A stretch of 11,548 bases of DNA from Bondarzewia mesenterica (GCA_004802705.1 SGPL01000635.1:5779-17326); one strand, 5' to 3'. Counted from the stretch's first letter, positions 1-9,903 are shown. Numbers and translations: made by a program. The notes: generated by a model not told the origin, from the sequence alone.

Positions 1-3000
1 CNACNTGGACCAAACGGGTTCAGCATGAGAGACGATCATGCCGGCATCTTGCTCACCTCGATGAATGCTGCATGACTGCACTCGGACAGTCGTAGATTGA
101 ACCCTTCTCTCATTGCCATGAACTCCTCCAGCTTCCAAGGCATCGGGTGGCTGAAAAAGGTTTGGGCGATGAAGGCCTTGGTCAGAGTGTCATAGACAGC
201 AGGGGTACGCGTTTCAGGTACGAGTCCGGTCTGTCATCCGAAGATCAATGCTGACCACTTGAAGCCAGGGACACGCGCGAGCATACCTGAGACAGCACAT
301 CCCCAATTTCGTCGATCAACCACTGTTGCACAGGATGAGTGACNGTTCGGGGAATGACGGCATCATTNGGCANGTCAAACCATATCTGTAACTTAGTTCN
401 GAGCTCTGGATCCATCGCGNTCAGCATATGGGGAGGGGTGANACAGCCNTCTGCGCCGAGGATGAGAAGTACGATCAGGAGAGGGGAAATGGGCAAAGGC
501 GCCGTGTATCNCATCATCTGAATCGCGANGATGGTGCCAAATGCGCNAAAGGTNGAGAGACNTTCNGACATCGTGACATCAAGCTTACAAAAAACTGGGA
601 TGTACCATGTCCCACGCCGCTCCCAGAACATGTGCATGGAGGGCAAGATGTGCCCCNTGAGCTCTTGGTACACCGACTGCTCAGGGCCTCTGCCGACGGN
701 NAGGCGTCNNCTGTGAAGTAAGTGATGTCAATNTACCGCGNGACTCCAANAGATCCCTNNNGCNGACTCACAGANGGATCTCTCGGTAGCTGTNGAGGAA
801 CNAATTCAGCGAGACCCCCTCAGTANNACAAATGGATATCCCNCTAGGAGGAACAAAGCCATNCTTGCTCCCNGAGTTCAGATAGGTAAGCAGCGCCAGT
901 ATACAATGTGCTATTGCTCGCTCATCNTCTCCNTGGATCTTCAAGATACTGTTATCGCTAACAGCGGGGGCTTCTAGTCNGAGCTCCACGATGAAANGCC
1001 AGTGCAATATNTCTTNGGTTGTCNCTATATCTTCNTCCAGTTGCAGAGGAAAGTCGGGAGCGGTGAGTGACACGTTCGAGACGTGCTCTATGGCCGTNGC
1101 AGGCTCAACTTGTGNGACAGATGGCANGGCCGTGGGTGCGTCTGTCTNCGCACTGTGGAAGATGAATGAAGGACCAGGAACGGTATGATCTGCCTCATGC
1201 CCATCCAGCTATTGGCCTANGGTAAGTNCGTGCNGGCAACTCNTTGGTATGTGACACTNACCTGAGAGGCAGAGAGCCGAGGGCGGTTCGATGCTGGGCC
1301 CGCGGATGCATTCTAGCAGAAGACAACATGTGAGCACCCCAGATATCAAGAGTAACCAATACTCACNGAAGAGCTCGAGGTCGAGCNTGGGCGANGAANG
1401 CTTGGCGGTCGACCNCTNGATCCAAANGNNNNGAAGTANGACTGATTGAAAGCGACATGCGCTGACTCTGNAAATGGGGAGAAGTTGNGNGTGCTGATGA
1501 CAGTGGGAGCAGGGGGGAAAACNGGGGAAGTNGGAGTGGGATGGGTCGACGCCNTCCAGTTTTGGAGATGTGTTGGNGTNGAAGGGAGCACCAGAGGCTG
1601 CCACACGNNGGGTNCCNGTGTGCTTGACNATGGGGGGGAATGTCCNGGCNGGCNCGAACANGAAAGGGGTGGGTGTGGCCAAAGTGAAGNGGTCGNGTCC
1701 TGTTGCTGACAGTTGGCTGACAGCAGCATANGGCTGACTTGGGTGGACGGCAGGAGCAATTGAAGGCCCGGCACTCATTGAGGNGGGCGTCNGAGCNGAT
1801 GNGGCCAACATGGAGGGTGCCNTCATTNGTGTCGACGGTGCAGACTGCATGGAAAAANGTCAANGATACCTGCTNGATGAAGCATATGGAACGACTGTAC
1901 CTGATCCATGGGGGGCACTGGCACAGTCTGAGTAGCCGTGTCTGGATANNTAAACTGGCCAGGAAGAAACGNTGCGTGGTTAGCAAAATTTAACCAAGNG
2001 ATGACTGCACAACTGACGACCATTCCTGTCTCCAANAATGAGACCGTGGCTGGACACAAGCCNACTTGACATTGGGCCNGATCACGACCGATGTTCCCCC
2101 CCCCCANGCCAGGGAAGAGGCNCTAGGACACGTCTGNGGAAACAGGGGTGCAACAGCCTCTGGATGGGCACNGAGATGNANGCCTCGGTACCCAAGCTAT
2201 CAATNGGTCCCACGAGGTCANCNTATCGAGGGCCTGCACATTGGTGAGAGCTGTCATGATGAGAGGGGANGGAGGAAGTACGCACGTAAGTGAATACACA
2301 ACGNGCTTCCNAATACCNANGNCTGATTGACCTTTTGAAACATTTTTTTTNAGGGTGGGCAGCGTAAAGTTGCTTGGATCGATGCTGTCGTCGTCCTTCC
2401 AGGAGTACACGCCTCTNACTTTCCGCGAGGACTTCAAANCGTACCAGGAGAGTTCCTCATANGGGCCACCATCTGAAGNNGTGGCANTGAAATGGGAGTC
2501 GACTCCCNATACATCAGGAGANGGGCGGGGTGGCGGTAAGTGTAAGCCTACAGNGTTAATATGACTGATTACTTGGGTGTTCANNGACTGCCANACTGGT
2601 CCGCTCANGGGCAACGCGACGGTGAAGTNGAGACCCGCGGCCACAAATCGGGAGTAATATGCTGGCAGATCCTCATGCTTAAGANGAATGNACGAGCTGG
2701 GCATGCCGATGGTCTGGAAGACAGATTCAGGAGCCTGCCAGANGATAATAAGCAGGGTGAGTAGCAACACAGTATAGTGGATCCANTGACAANGCTAGGA
2801 TGGAANATAACGCNGGTTTTCTCCNTGGACATGAAACGGTTGACGGGGTATTGTCTGGGAACACCGTGCAAGTTGTGAACNNCGCTGGCCATGCGACNTA
2901 TGTTGGCATTGCCTGGGATGGGCGGCGGAACACCATGGAAGTGGTTTANNNGAGGTGCTGCNGGAACTGAGATTGAAGGCAGAGCGGGGCCTACANTCTG

Positions 3001-3606
3001 TGCNGAAACNTTCNTAATGCCCATAGTGGGCTGCNCAGGGAGAAGATGGCCANGAGCTGCNGGCAGGTTTGCNGGGCTNACGGAGTTGAGTGTTGACAGG
3101 TGNGNNGCCNTCAGCAGTGGACNGCTAACAACTGACATGCTTTACTCTCACCTGGCAGGNGGAGGGCGATGTTGGAACCATTCGACACCGCAACAGCACG
3201 CCGTGTGCATAGTCCAATCAGGTAGTGGCTGNACGGACAGCTCAGTGAATAAAGGGTGAGCAACTATGAAAAAAAAAAACTGACCGAGTGGAATGCCCCA
3301 CAACCAGATTGGGGACTGCCGAGCTTGATGATACGCAAGNGCAGGCCAGCNGGAGGATACGCAGGAGGGGGCACNACAGGCCCGAGACCNTGGGCCAACC
3401 ACGAGTGACCACAGACACATGCCTGTTGCGCATGTGAGGGCACCTACGGTAGGTTAGCTCGACGANGTCGATCATGAGTGGGTCGCGGATGAAGCATGTG
3501 GGNNCACCTCANGTGGGCCGTCCNTGTTGTTAGGGAGCNGGNACACGTACTGAAGGCAGCCACAGGCCTCNCGGANGCATTCGTGATGGGGATACAGCGC
3601 TGACAT
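1..3606 (-). CDS. Large multi-exon gene with twin ACxCGxxWxxH motifs and a HECT-like C-terminal region (3' end beyond window)
   Basis: I read about 930 codons. Proposed exons: 3508-3606, 3285-3443, 3152-3228, 2812-3076, about 2317-2734, 2021-2233, 1901-1954, 1367-1844, 1262-1312, 772-1152, 287-710 and 57-230, with a last donor at 56. Most junctions have GTGAG/GTATG donors, AG acceptors and matching phase. Intron 3444-3507 has a CTAAC branch site. Exons 2 and 3 carry CVCGHSWLAH and CCCGVEWFQH, probably metal-binding. Exon 4 and exon 8 are Pro/Ser/Thr/Ala-rich. The last three exons are well-folded-looking; GRGPEQSVYQ, FWERRGTWYIPVFCKLD and APLPISPLLIVLL recall the HECT-like domain of proteins expanded in Agaricomycetes. 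A catalytic Cys would lie beyond the left edge, so ligase activity cannot be judged. Frame mismatches of one base occur in exon 6 (C-run at 2096-2105) and in N-rich exon 8. The acceptor at 3229 could instead be 3241, and an in-frame upstream ATG exists at 3708. The gene is well supported; the HECT link is remembered, not searched. Confidence 0.62.
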
Positions 3607-3710
3607 GGTGGGGCAAAGAGCGGTTAGATGNTTTCTGAGACGTAGAAGAGGGGGTGTGGAAAGAAATAGTAGGGATAGCGGCGGAGGGAGATAAGATGTG
3701 GCGGGCATCT
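3607..3710 (-). promoter_or_regulatory. CT-rich leader/promoter of the HECT-like gene
   Basis: On the minus strand the stretch before the ATG at 3606 is strongly pyrimidine-rich (for example CTCCCTCCGCCGCTATCCC and CCACACCCCCTCTTCTACG). Such CT tracts are common just upstream of, or at, transcription starts in basidiomycetes. It favours 3606 over the in-frame ATG at 3708 as the start, because translating this stretch gives a low-complexity Pro/Leu/Ser leader. No TATA box was seen. Confidence 0.35.
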
Positions 3711-4369
3711 AGTGCAGGACGGGAGATGANGGGAGANGANGNGGCTAGGGGCCCTCGCAAAAAAATTTGCNGGGCNGCACTATGGCGCCGCCTTCTCATA
3801 GTCCGTATCGNGATCGACGGGAGTAACGTTGTGGAATAAATTTTGCTGTGTNAGAGATGGAGCCCGAGGGCTTAGATTCAANGAGATTGGACGTNCATCG
3901 ACGAGACCAGGAACATCACTGGCCATAAAGTTTTAGCACNATATAGGTAGATCTATGAAGTAGTGTTATGCAGTGTTGTGGAATAGACGGGCTCGATCTT
4001 GCAATATNGAGTAGGATGGATACCGATCGAGCGCGCTCGTGGACGAGATTATACTAGATTCGAGTGAATGTAGGTAGATAGACATAGATCGGACGCGAAC
4101 TATTTCTACGTAGATCTAGCTAGATAGAGACGAATCGCCCAAGATTTAGCAAGATCGAGCAGCGTGGTCGATCTATCAATATCTTGCACGAATTTGTCAG
4201 ATCTTGCAATATCGAGCGACTGTGAGATCTCGCAAGATCTTGAACAATCTACAAAGATCTTGCAATATCAGGATATATAGAGCAATATCTACACAAATAG
4301 TGCTATATATTGCAAGATATGGTAGAATCACATATTTTAGTTCTTTTTTGTCCAATGGGGACCTTCATA
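3711..4369. other. Gene-free AT-rich intergenic stretch
   Basis: I see no plausible exon on either strand. Base composition turns AT-rich from about 3930. The interval holds the repeated GATCTTGCAATATC-type words described separately. It ends at an abrupt boundary with the 550-bp repeat at 4370. Confidence 0.6.
3939..4325. repeat. Degenerate cluster of GATCTTGCAATATC / GCAAGATC words
   Basis: The word GATCTTGCAATATC is exact at 4200-4213 and 4256-4269, and matches apart from one N at 3995-4008. Related or inverted forms occur near 4150 (TAGCAAGATCGAG), 4181 (TATCTTGCAC), 4230 (CGCAAGATCTTG) and 4305 (TATTGCAAGATATG). Short TAGATC/GATCTA words fill the gaps. Spacing is irregular, so this is not a simple tandem array. 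The core TTGCAA is self-complementary. Function unknown. Confidence 0.6.
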
Positions 4370-4918
4370 ACCCCTCCACCGGGTCGTGTTCTCTAAGGCC
4401 TGGTAATAGTATCGACGCCACTGCGCTGCTCCGCACGGCATCGAGAATCGAGACGTAGCCCATTGGAGCGGCGGCCTGCACGATTGGCAAGTTCCAGGGG
4501 ACCTTAAGTACTAGTACAAATCTACAGAATACTTGTGTTGTCCCTACGAAGTGACCGCTTTCTCCGAGTCCGTGCGACGGCCAAACATTGAACGTTTAAA
4601 CAATGGGAAAAAAAGAGTGCTCATCTTCACGGAATTATGCAAAACCCCGTAACTTTAACTACATATGACATTGATCAACAGGTCAGAGCATCGACTTCGA
4701 GGACGCGCCGGACTCACGCGTCGCGTCCTGTCGCGTCATGAAGTCGATCGAGTTCGAAACGCCTCACTTTGAGGCTTTGACTGGATTCTGGAAAAAAGCC
4801 CCCCCCCCCTCCCCATCGACACATCCGACTTATTTAAATCGGACGAACGCAGCTACACACTCACCTCCACCGACTTCCCAGTCTTCCCAGTCGTGATGGC
4901 CATATCGATGTTGATGCC
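4370..4918. repeat. Long direct repeat, left copy
   Basis: This segment matches 10993-11548 base for base apart from 8 substitutions, one 3-nt indel (after AGTACTA near 4509) and a C-run of 11 versus 15, so about 98.5% identity. The left boundary is sharp: 4370 matches 10993, and the bases before do not align. The right boundary cannot be set because the other copy is cut by the window end. The segment contains nested inverted repeats and an ACGCGTCGCGTCCT word. The ends do not resemble LTR TG...CA termini. Confidence 0.93.
4690..4748. repeat. Nested palindrome inside the long repeat (left copy)
   Basis: The outer arms ATCGACTTC (4690-4698) and GAAGTCGAT (4740-4748) are perfectly complementary. 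The inner arms AGGACGCG (4700-4707) and CGCGTCCT (4722-4729) are also perfectly complementary and nested inside. The right inner arm is part of the shared ACGCGTCGCGTCCT word. The same structure is intact in the second copy. A smaller hairpin GCCTCA-CTT-TGAGGC follows at 4761-4775. Confidence 0.75.
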
Positions 4919-4937
4919 CCAAGACACAAAAAAGACG

Positions 4938-5809
4938 TCAATTGAATCGTCCATTCAAAGAAGTTGGAGAGTCTGAAGCACCAGAAGAACCAGAAGATGG
5001 TCGAGGGACAGGGACAGGTTTCGGCTGGAATATTGAGGGGTCGTATATGGGCAGACGGACAGAGAGTTGCATGTACGGCGTATGCTCGAGGCAATTGTTG
5101 ATTGCACGGCCGTACGATGCTATCTGGTCTCTGTTTCGAGGAGGTGGTATAACNACAGTTTGTATGTTGAGATAAGATGCATAAGAAAGCTCCTGCAGGA
5201 GTGCCTGTAAATAAGAAGCGATTCAGAAAAGAGTCCCTAGTGNGTCACGTGATCGCCATCAGGATCACAAAATCNTTCACAACGTCCATGCAGAATTCNT
5301 NATGGAGGAGCGNGAAATAAAAAGGGNTCAGTACAAATAGACTCACAGTTTCTGAGTCATGCCGAACCCANTCATCAGATGCATCTAACTCCAGCCAGTC
5401 TGATATCATCACNGACACCCCGTCCGTTTCGTCTNATAAAACCACACGTCCATAAAATCACAGGCAACACGGAGTGAAGNTGTTANTCACCTAGACGGGT
5501 CATGGTGACTTCGTCGCGTTTGAACCCAGGACTGACCCTCCAAGCCTCGGCCCTTTGCTCCGCCTCGGCATTTTTCTCCTCAACTTCNCCAGCCGGAATG
5601 ACGCACATGCACTTCCATCGCTCCCTCCATTTTTCGTTCGTCAGAGGCAANAATACGGCATCGTAGTTTCTTTCCCTCGCGNCATTGACCAGCTTTAATA
5701 CAGGGCTGTCGTATGCTGTTGGGCCTTNGTCCAAATCATCAGTGGCCCTGTGCAGATCCTTCAGAGTAAGTGCTGTCGCAATGCCGGCAGAAATGTCCCA
5801 GGATGACAT
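4938..5809 (-). pseudogene. 5' fragment of a PRMT5/Skb1-type protein arginine methyltransferase gene
   Basis: Three exons: 5491-5809 (ATG at 5809), 5347-5432 and 4938-5204, with phases matching across introns of 58 and 142 nt. They encode 223 residues ending in TGA at 4938-4940. The protein has hallmark PRMT5 N-terminal text: YDAVxLPLTNEKWRERW in exon 1, ISDWLELD and WVRHDSE in exon 2, ELSYASYLNIQT and PPPRNRD (about residues 155-161) in exon 3. PRMT5 enzymes symmetrically dimethylate arginines. Only the N-terminal TIM-barrel part is present; the SAM-binding and catalytic half is absent. Family members normally continue LNATWEMWD near residue 218. Here the text runs LNGRFN-stop, so homology ends about 4955, some 35 bp from the 550-bp repeat. 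The 142-nt intron is unusually long for this locus. Probably a broken gene, unless a downstream exon was misjoined by assembly. Confidence 0.8.
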
Positions 5810-6230
5810 GAATTTGAGAGTGGGCGCTGGTACTTAAGTTAGGAGATAACTTCAAAGGAACAGCCACTGGCACAATCNTTCATCATGCTTAGGTCCCGAT
5901 TTTTCGGCTGGTATTTGGTNGAAACAAACAGACGCGTCGCGTCCTAATTAGACACCGGAGGCTCTATCAGGCCTGTCGTCTGCCATGATCTGTTGCTTCA
6001 ATCCTTTCAAACTTGGTGGTCAGGTGAACCTCATTCGATTGTACCTGCTGCAAGTGAGAACGATATTTATTCAACTTGAANGTCGTACTGTTACATGANA
6101 TTGATAGATCGAGAACGAACAAACANAAANCGGAAGGTGAACAAATTGAATCCAGAAAATGCATCCGACACAACATTTCATTGAGACACAGAAAAAGAGG
6201 AAATCGATGACATGTCGTTTCATCGCAGAA
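5810..6230. other. Intergenic stretch between the PRMT5 fragment and the P450 gene
   Basis: It lies upstream of the PRMT5 start and downstream of the P450 stop. It holds the ACGCGTCGCGTCCT word at 5932-5945, and on the minus strand an AATAAA at about 6065-6070, some 160 nt past the P450 stop, which could serve polyadenylation. The only open frame of note (minus, ending about 5967) has no recognisable features, and I do not call it a gene. Confidence 0.5.
5930..5945. promoter_or_regulatory. ACGCGT-containing element upstream of the PRMT5 fragment
   Basis: AGACGCGTCGCGTCCT lies about 120 bp upstream of the PRMT5 ATG. Its 14-base core ACGCGTCGCGTCCT is identical inside both long repeats (4716-4729 and 11342-11355), and the first ten bases recur at 9894-9903. 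ACGCGT is the core of the MluI cell-cycle box bound by fungal MBF/SBF-type factors. A promoter role here is inferred from position. Confidence 0.4.
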
Positions 6231-8533
6231 TTATTTCGCTTCAGCGGGCTGCTCATCCTCGGTCTGCCTGATGAGGGCCAGAGCTTCTTCCGAGCGGGGA
6301 ACGAGCGAACATCGGAACGCCTCTGGCTGACTGTACACCGCANGATCNCCAAAAGCAAATCAGCAANCCAGTATTGAAAATTTCGGGTCNCGCAATGCAC
6401 AACNCGAAATGGCGTTGCGNCTTACCTTATCATNNCANCTGTGTATTGGACGTCCTGCTCGATCACNACNCCATTCTCGTCCTTCGGTTTCGCAACGNCG
6501 TANACTGCNAGGGAGGAAGCGATAGTGANCCATAACGTGTCGATAGCGAGCCATCTTCCTGGGCATATACTGTNGATGGAAGTAATGGTAATGGTAANTN
6601 ACTAAGGTATCAGNTCANAGCCATTTCANCGCCCGGCGTCAANGAGCCTTCAGGCGAAGGCCACGAGCNGNTACCGTACTGTGCTACGCACCGTCTTCCA
6701 TATCCGAAACCTGCCANNGGCAAGTCNTTGATCCCCAGCTCGGCGTTCTTCTTTTGGTCCTCGAAGCGTTCAGGCTTAAAAGCGAAAGGATCAGGATATT
6801 TCTCCGCGTCGTGGAGGATGCACCTAAATATGGGGGTTCGTCAGGGTTCCGTTAAAAAATGGGTCAAAAGGACTTNCCAGGTGTTGGCCAAGATGGTTGT
6901 CCCTTTCGGAATGAAATAACCCTCGTAAANGTCATCCTCCACAGTTGCGTGGGGGAGTCCAAGAGGAACGACAGGGTTCCAGCGCAGACATTCCCAGAGG
7001 ATNCAGTCGATGTACGGCAGNGCGGCGCGATCGCTGAATTGCGGGAGCCGATCAGGACCGACGACTTTGTCNATCTGCTCCTGCGCCTTGCGCTGGACCT
7101 CGGGGTGCAGCATCATGGCGAGGAAAAACGTCANGGTGGTGGAAANTGTCTGCAGTCAACAAACTCAATATCACAAACGACAAAAATAATAAAGTCGTCC
7201 AAGAGCTCACCGTATCTGATCCGGCTGGGGCGATAAAGNTCANAGTCANTGCTCGATGCAGGACAAAGACNGCTGCAANCGANANGATTTATCACCCACC
7301 TGCGTAAGAAACCCCNGCGACACTTTGTATCATCCATTCGAGCTGCGGGTCGTCCGCCAAATCTGCCTCGCTCGAGTTCTCGAGCTCAATCGCAGCGACA
7401 GAGGGCACGGCGGTACCAGACGCCTGAAATAATTCAACGGTCAGCATGACGTCTCGACATATTGTCCATGCACGCACGATGCGCTGTTTGACCATATTGA
7501 ATGGCTGCTCGAGCATCGCGTGCATGTCTCTCATCCCTTCTTTTGCCTTTTCCTGGAACATGGCACCAGGCATCCAACCTGGAATGTGTTTCACTGCGTT
7601 CACAAGTTTCATTACAAGTCTGCAATGTTTAGCCAGAAAATGTCAGGGACGTACGCAGAGGGATGTAGTCCACCAAATACGTCCCATAAATCCCAACGCT
7701 AGCAATGCTGGCCATGCCCCTCTCCGCGAGAGTCACATAGATATCGCCTTCCTCCCGAACATCATGACCGTACGACACTTTCATGATAATTGCCGCAGAC
7801 GTCCTGCAAGAACCATTACAATCCAAGACAACATTGCCATGAATCGTTTATGTCGCACCTCCGAACGTGACGGTAGAGCTTGTCCGGGCTATGCAGCAGA
7901 TTGCGGAGGAAAACGTGCACCTCGCGCGTCTGAATGGGATTATACCGAGGCACCATGCGCGAGTGGAAGTGCTTCTGGAACAGTCCCCGATACTTCCTCC
8001 ATCCGTTCCCGTACGGCATAGCCGAGAACGAAAAATCCCCGCCCACTCTGCCGAGATCATGTGTCATCATGAGAAATCATCGAAACATGACTGATCTCAA
8101 CGAGCGGCTCACAAATTGATCATCGTCCTCACGGGCCTGGAGGAATATATGGACCCGCGCTTGTCAAGCAATTCCTCCGCAGCTTTCGCCGAGTTCAGGA
8201 TGAGGATGGGGTTCCCGAATGCATAGATGTATATTATATCCCCTGACACAAGAAGATACATCTCTCAGGACAATGCTCGCGACACAAATGTACGCGGGAT
8301 GGACAGAAACGCAAGAAAGGAGACGCACCGTACAAGTTCCGCCATTCTGCGTACGTGCGCCAAGGGAACGATTTGGGTGTCCACAGCGATCCCAGGCCGA
8401 ACAAGGACGACTTTGGTCCAGGCGGGAGCGGAGGACGGCGAGCCCTCTTAGATATGATACCCGCCAACGCGAGCAGGAGAGCAGCGGCTGTTGCGATGAC
8501 GGGGATGAAGTTGTCAGTACCGATAGCATGCAT
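6231..8533 (-). CDS. Cytochrome P450 monooxygenase (microsomal, CYP64-like basidiomycete type)
   Basis: Exons 8329-8533, 8113-8242, 7859-8047, 7655-7803, 7478-7593, 7300-7423, 7211-7224, 6878-7149, 6692-6823, 6426-6569 and 6231-6330 join in phase to 456 residues, ATG at 8533 and TAA at 6231-6233. Residues about 9-27 form a hydrophobic anchor, followed by basic KRARR and the PPLPPGP hinge, as in ER-membrane P450s. Then come the oxygen-activating I-helix AGSDTT (237-242), K-helix ECLR (E294, R297), KPERF and the heme loop FGYGRRICPGR with Cys about 378. It should take electrons from a P450 reductase and hydroxylate a small molecule; the substrate cannot be read. It resembles basidiomycete proteins often labelled O-methylsterigmatocystin oxidoreductase, a label that should not be taken as function. 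456 residues is somewhat short for the family (about 500), but no core motif is missing. The donor at 6876-6877 is masked by an N; a T there gives GTAAGT. No frameshift seen, so probably functional. Confidence 0.93.
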
Positions 8534-9512
8534 GATGTCGTTGAGAACTGAATGAGGGATGGGTATGTAGCATCGAGCAACTTCTGAACCTTATGTAGTG
8601 TTCATATGCGTGCGTACGTGCTTATCATGAAGGGAGGATTGCCCGACGCGAGTGGGATTCAAGAAGCACTCGTAGACTCTGTGGGGTAACGGCACCCCTT
8701 CTCGAGTCCAAGATGGCAAGTCATTGTCCCACGCGACGTCGAAGAAAAAGGGAACATCACGGTCAGAAAACCTTCGACCGGATAGAAGAAGGGTGAGGAT
8801 TAACCGATGTGGTATTGGCATGGTCACTTGAGCTGTCGGTGATCCTTCGATGCTGGGAATCACGGCATCTGAATTTGGAATGAGCGCTACTACTACATAC
8901 CACGCATAAAATTTGAACGTAGTGAATCTCAAAAAGAAAGACCACTGATCCGCTGGGTGTATAAAAAAAAATCAGCAACATTCGAAACAGGCCAGTTGAT
9001 TGCTCATCTGCAACAGAAATTCCTTACTTACTTCCACCAATATGAACCAACCCCTCAAGATACCACAAAGCCGCTGTGCACCCATGCCGTGCGGAACGCG
9101 GAACCAAAAGACACGTCGAAAACCCGCACGCATTTAGTAATCCACACAGGCAAAATGACACACTCCCTGGGATGAACTCACCACCTTGACGATGTCCATC
9201 AGCAATCCCACATCTCTCAACGGAGTTGTGGGCGGCTTTATTTCCCGACTGACTCGGGATGAAAGAACCCTGGAGTGATCAGCTGTCGAAGAGGTATGTG
9301 TGATTTTTTTGCTTCGAACTAAGCAAAGAGGAGTATGAAGATGGCAAAGAGACCACATGAATATGACGCAAACGACTGATCCGATATCGAGCCACTCACC
9401 TCGTGCAAGTGTAGACCTGTTTGGGGCGCATGATACATATATAAAGGGAGTCAATGGATCACAAAAATAAGCTGGTACACAGGTTTTACCTCCTCACTCG
9501 CACAACATATAT
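8534..9512. other. P450 upstream region, no confident gene
   Basis: On the minus strand a 113-codon frame at 8591-8932 starts with ATG (text such as RFTTFKFYAW and FLNPTRVGQSSLHDKH) and has no recognised domain. It may be a chance frame or an exon of an unrecognised gene. A CAG acceptor near 8962 followed by DQWSFFLRFTTFKFYAW and a GTATGT donor is exon-like but isolated. The P450 promoter must lie within the first few hundred bases. I see no RNA gene. Confidence 0.4.
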
Positions 9513-9810
9513 GCAGAGCACACGCTCGACCCCTCCCCACGGCCCGGGCCTTCGCGCACAAGCGCAAGCCCCTCCACGAAGCACCTCGATCATATCCGAA
9601 TCAGAACCGAGCGGTAATTGATGTAAAGAAGAAAAAACATACAAGTAAGAATTTGAAGAAAAAAAGTGGCGGAACAGAATTTTCAAGCCAGACCCTCAAT
9701 GACCTCCCCGGCCCGGCGCGAGGAGAGTCGAATGGAAGTCCCGAATCAAATTGGAAAACGACTCACTCACCTTGCACTCACCTGAGAGCTTTCCAGCAGT
9801 ACGAACAAGA
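9513..9810. repeat. Diverged local duplication, copy A
   Basis: Pairs with 10030-10399 in the same orientation. Shared blocks in order include CGCACAAGCGCAAGCCCCTC, ATCCGAATCA-AACCGA-CGGTAA, AACATACAAG-AAGAA, AAGCCAGACCCTCAATGAC, AGTCCCGAATCAAA and CTGAGAGCTTTCCAGCAG. On the minus strand the last block reads LLESSQ followed by a GTGAGT donor. In this copy it is preceded in frame by ATGTGTGTGACTGTGCGTC, giving a hydrophobic stretch (AVTAILFVLLESSQ) that could be one exon of a membrane protein. Confidence 0.8.
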
Positions 9811-9893
9811 TCGCTGTGACTGCCCAAAGACGCACAGTCACACACATGCTATCGTGACAAGTTGACAACAGTAGATTCCCTTAGATTCCTCAG

Positions 9894-9903
9894 ACGCGTC
9901 GCG
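9894..9903. promoter_or_regulatory. ACGCGTCGCG element
   Basis: Ten-base match to the core word found at 4716, 5932 and 11342, in the spacer between the two local duplicates. It sits in CAGACGCGTCGCG, close to the 5930 context AGACGCGTCGCG. No gene start is clearly associated, so a regulatory role is only a possibility. Confidence 0.3.

Noticed and set aside
2123..2770. A single uninterrupted 215-residue minus-strand protein
   Set aside because: Its middle is exon 5 of the HECT-like gene, but the beginning and end run through likely introns. After about 2234 another frame (DLVGPIDSLGTE, VPIQRLLHPCF) fits better.
4683..4800. A plus-strand coding stretch inside the long repeat (SIDFEDAPDSRVASCRV)
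   Set aside because: The right copy has an in-frame stop (GATCTAG), and the frame runs into a C-run of variable length, so coding is not conserved.
4865..4954. A minus-strand first exon with ATG at 4954 and a GTGAGT donor at 4864
   Set aside because: The 30-codon frame (MDDSIDVFFVSWGIN...) overlaps the end of the PRMT5 fragment in another frame, and no following exon could be found.
6426..6569. A frameshift in P450 exon 10
   Set aside because: On recounting, the exon reads through in phase (IASSL-AVY-VAKPKDENG); the apparent missing base was a misreading next to Ns.
7446..8021. A 191-codon plus-strand open frame
   Set aside because: It is antisense to P450 exons 3-6, which have consistent splicing and family motifs.
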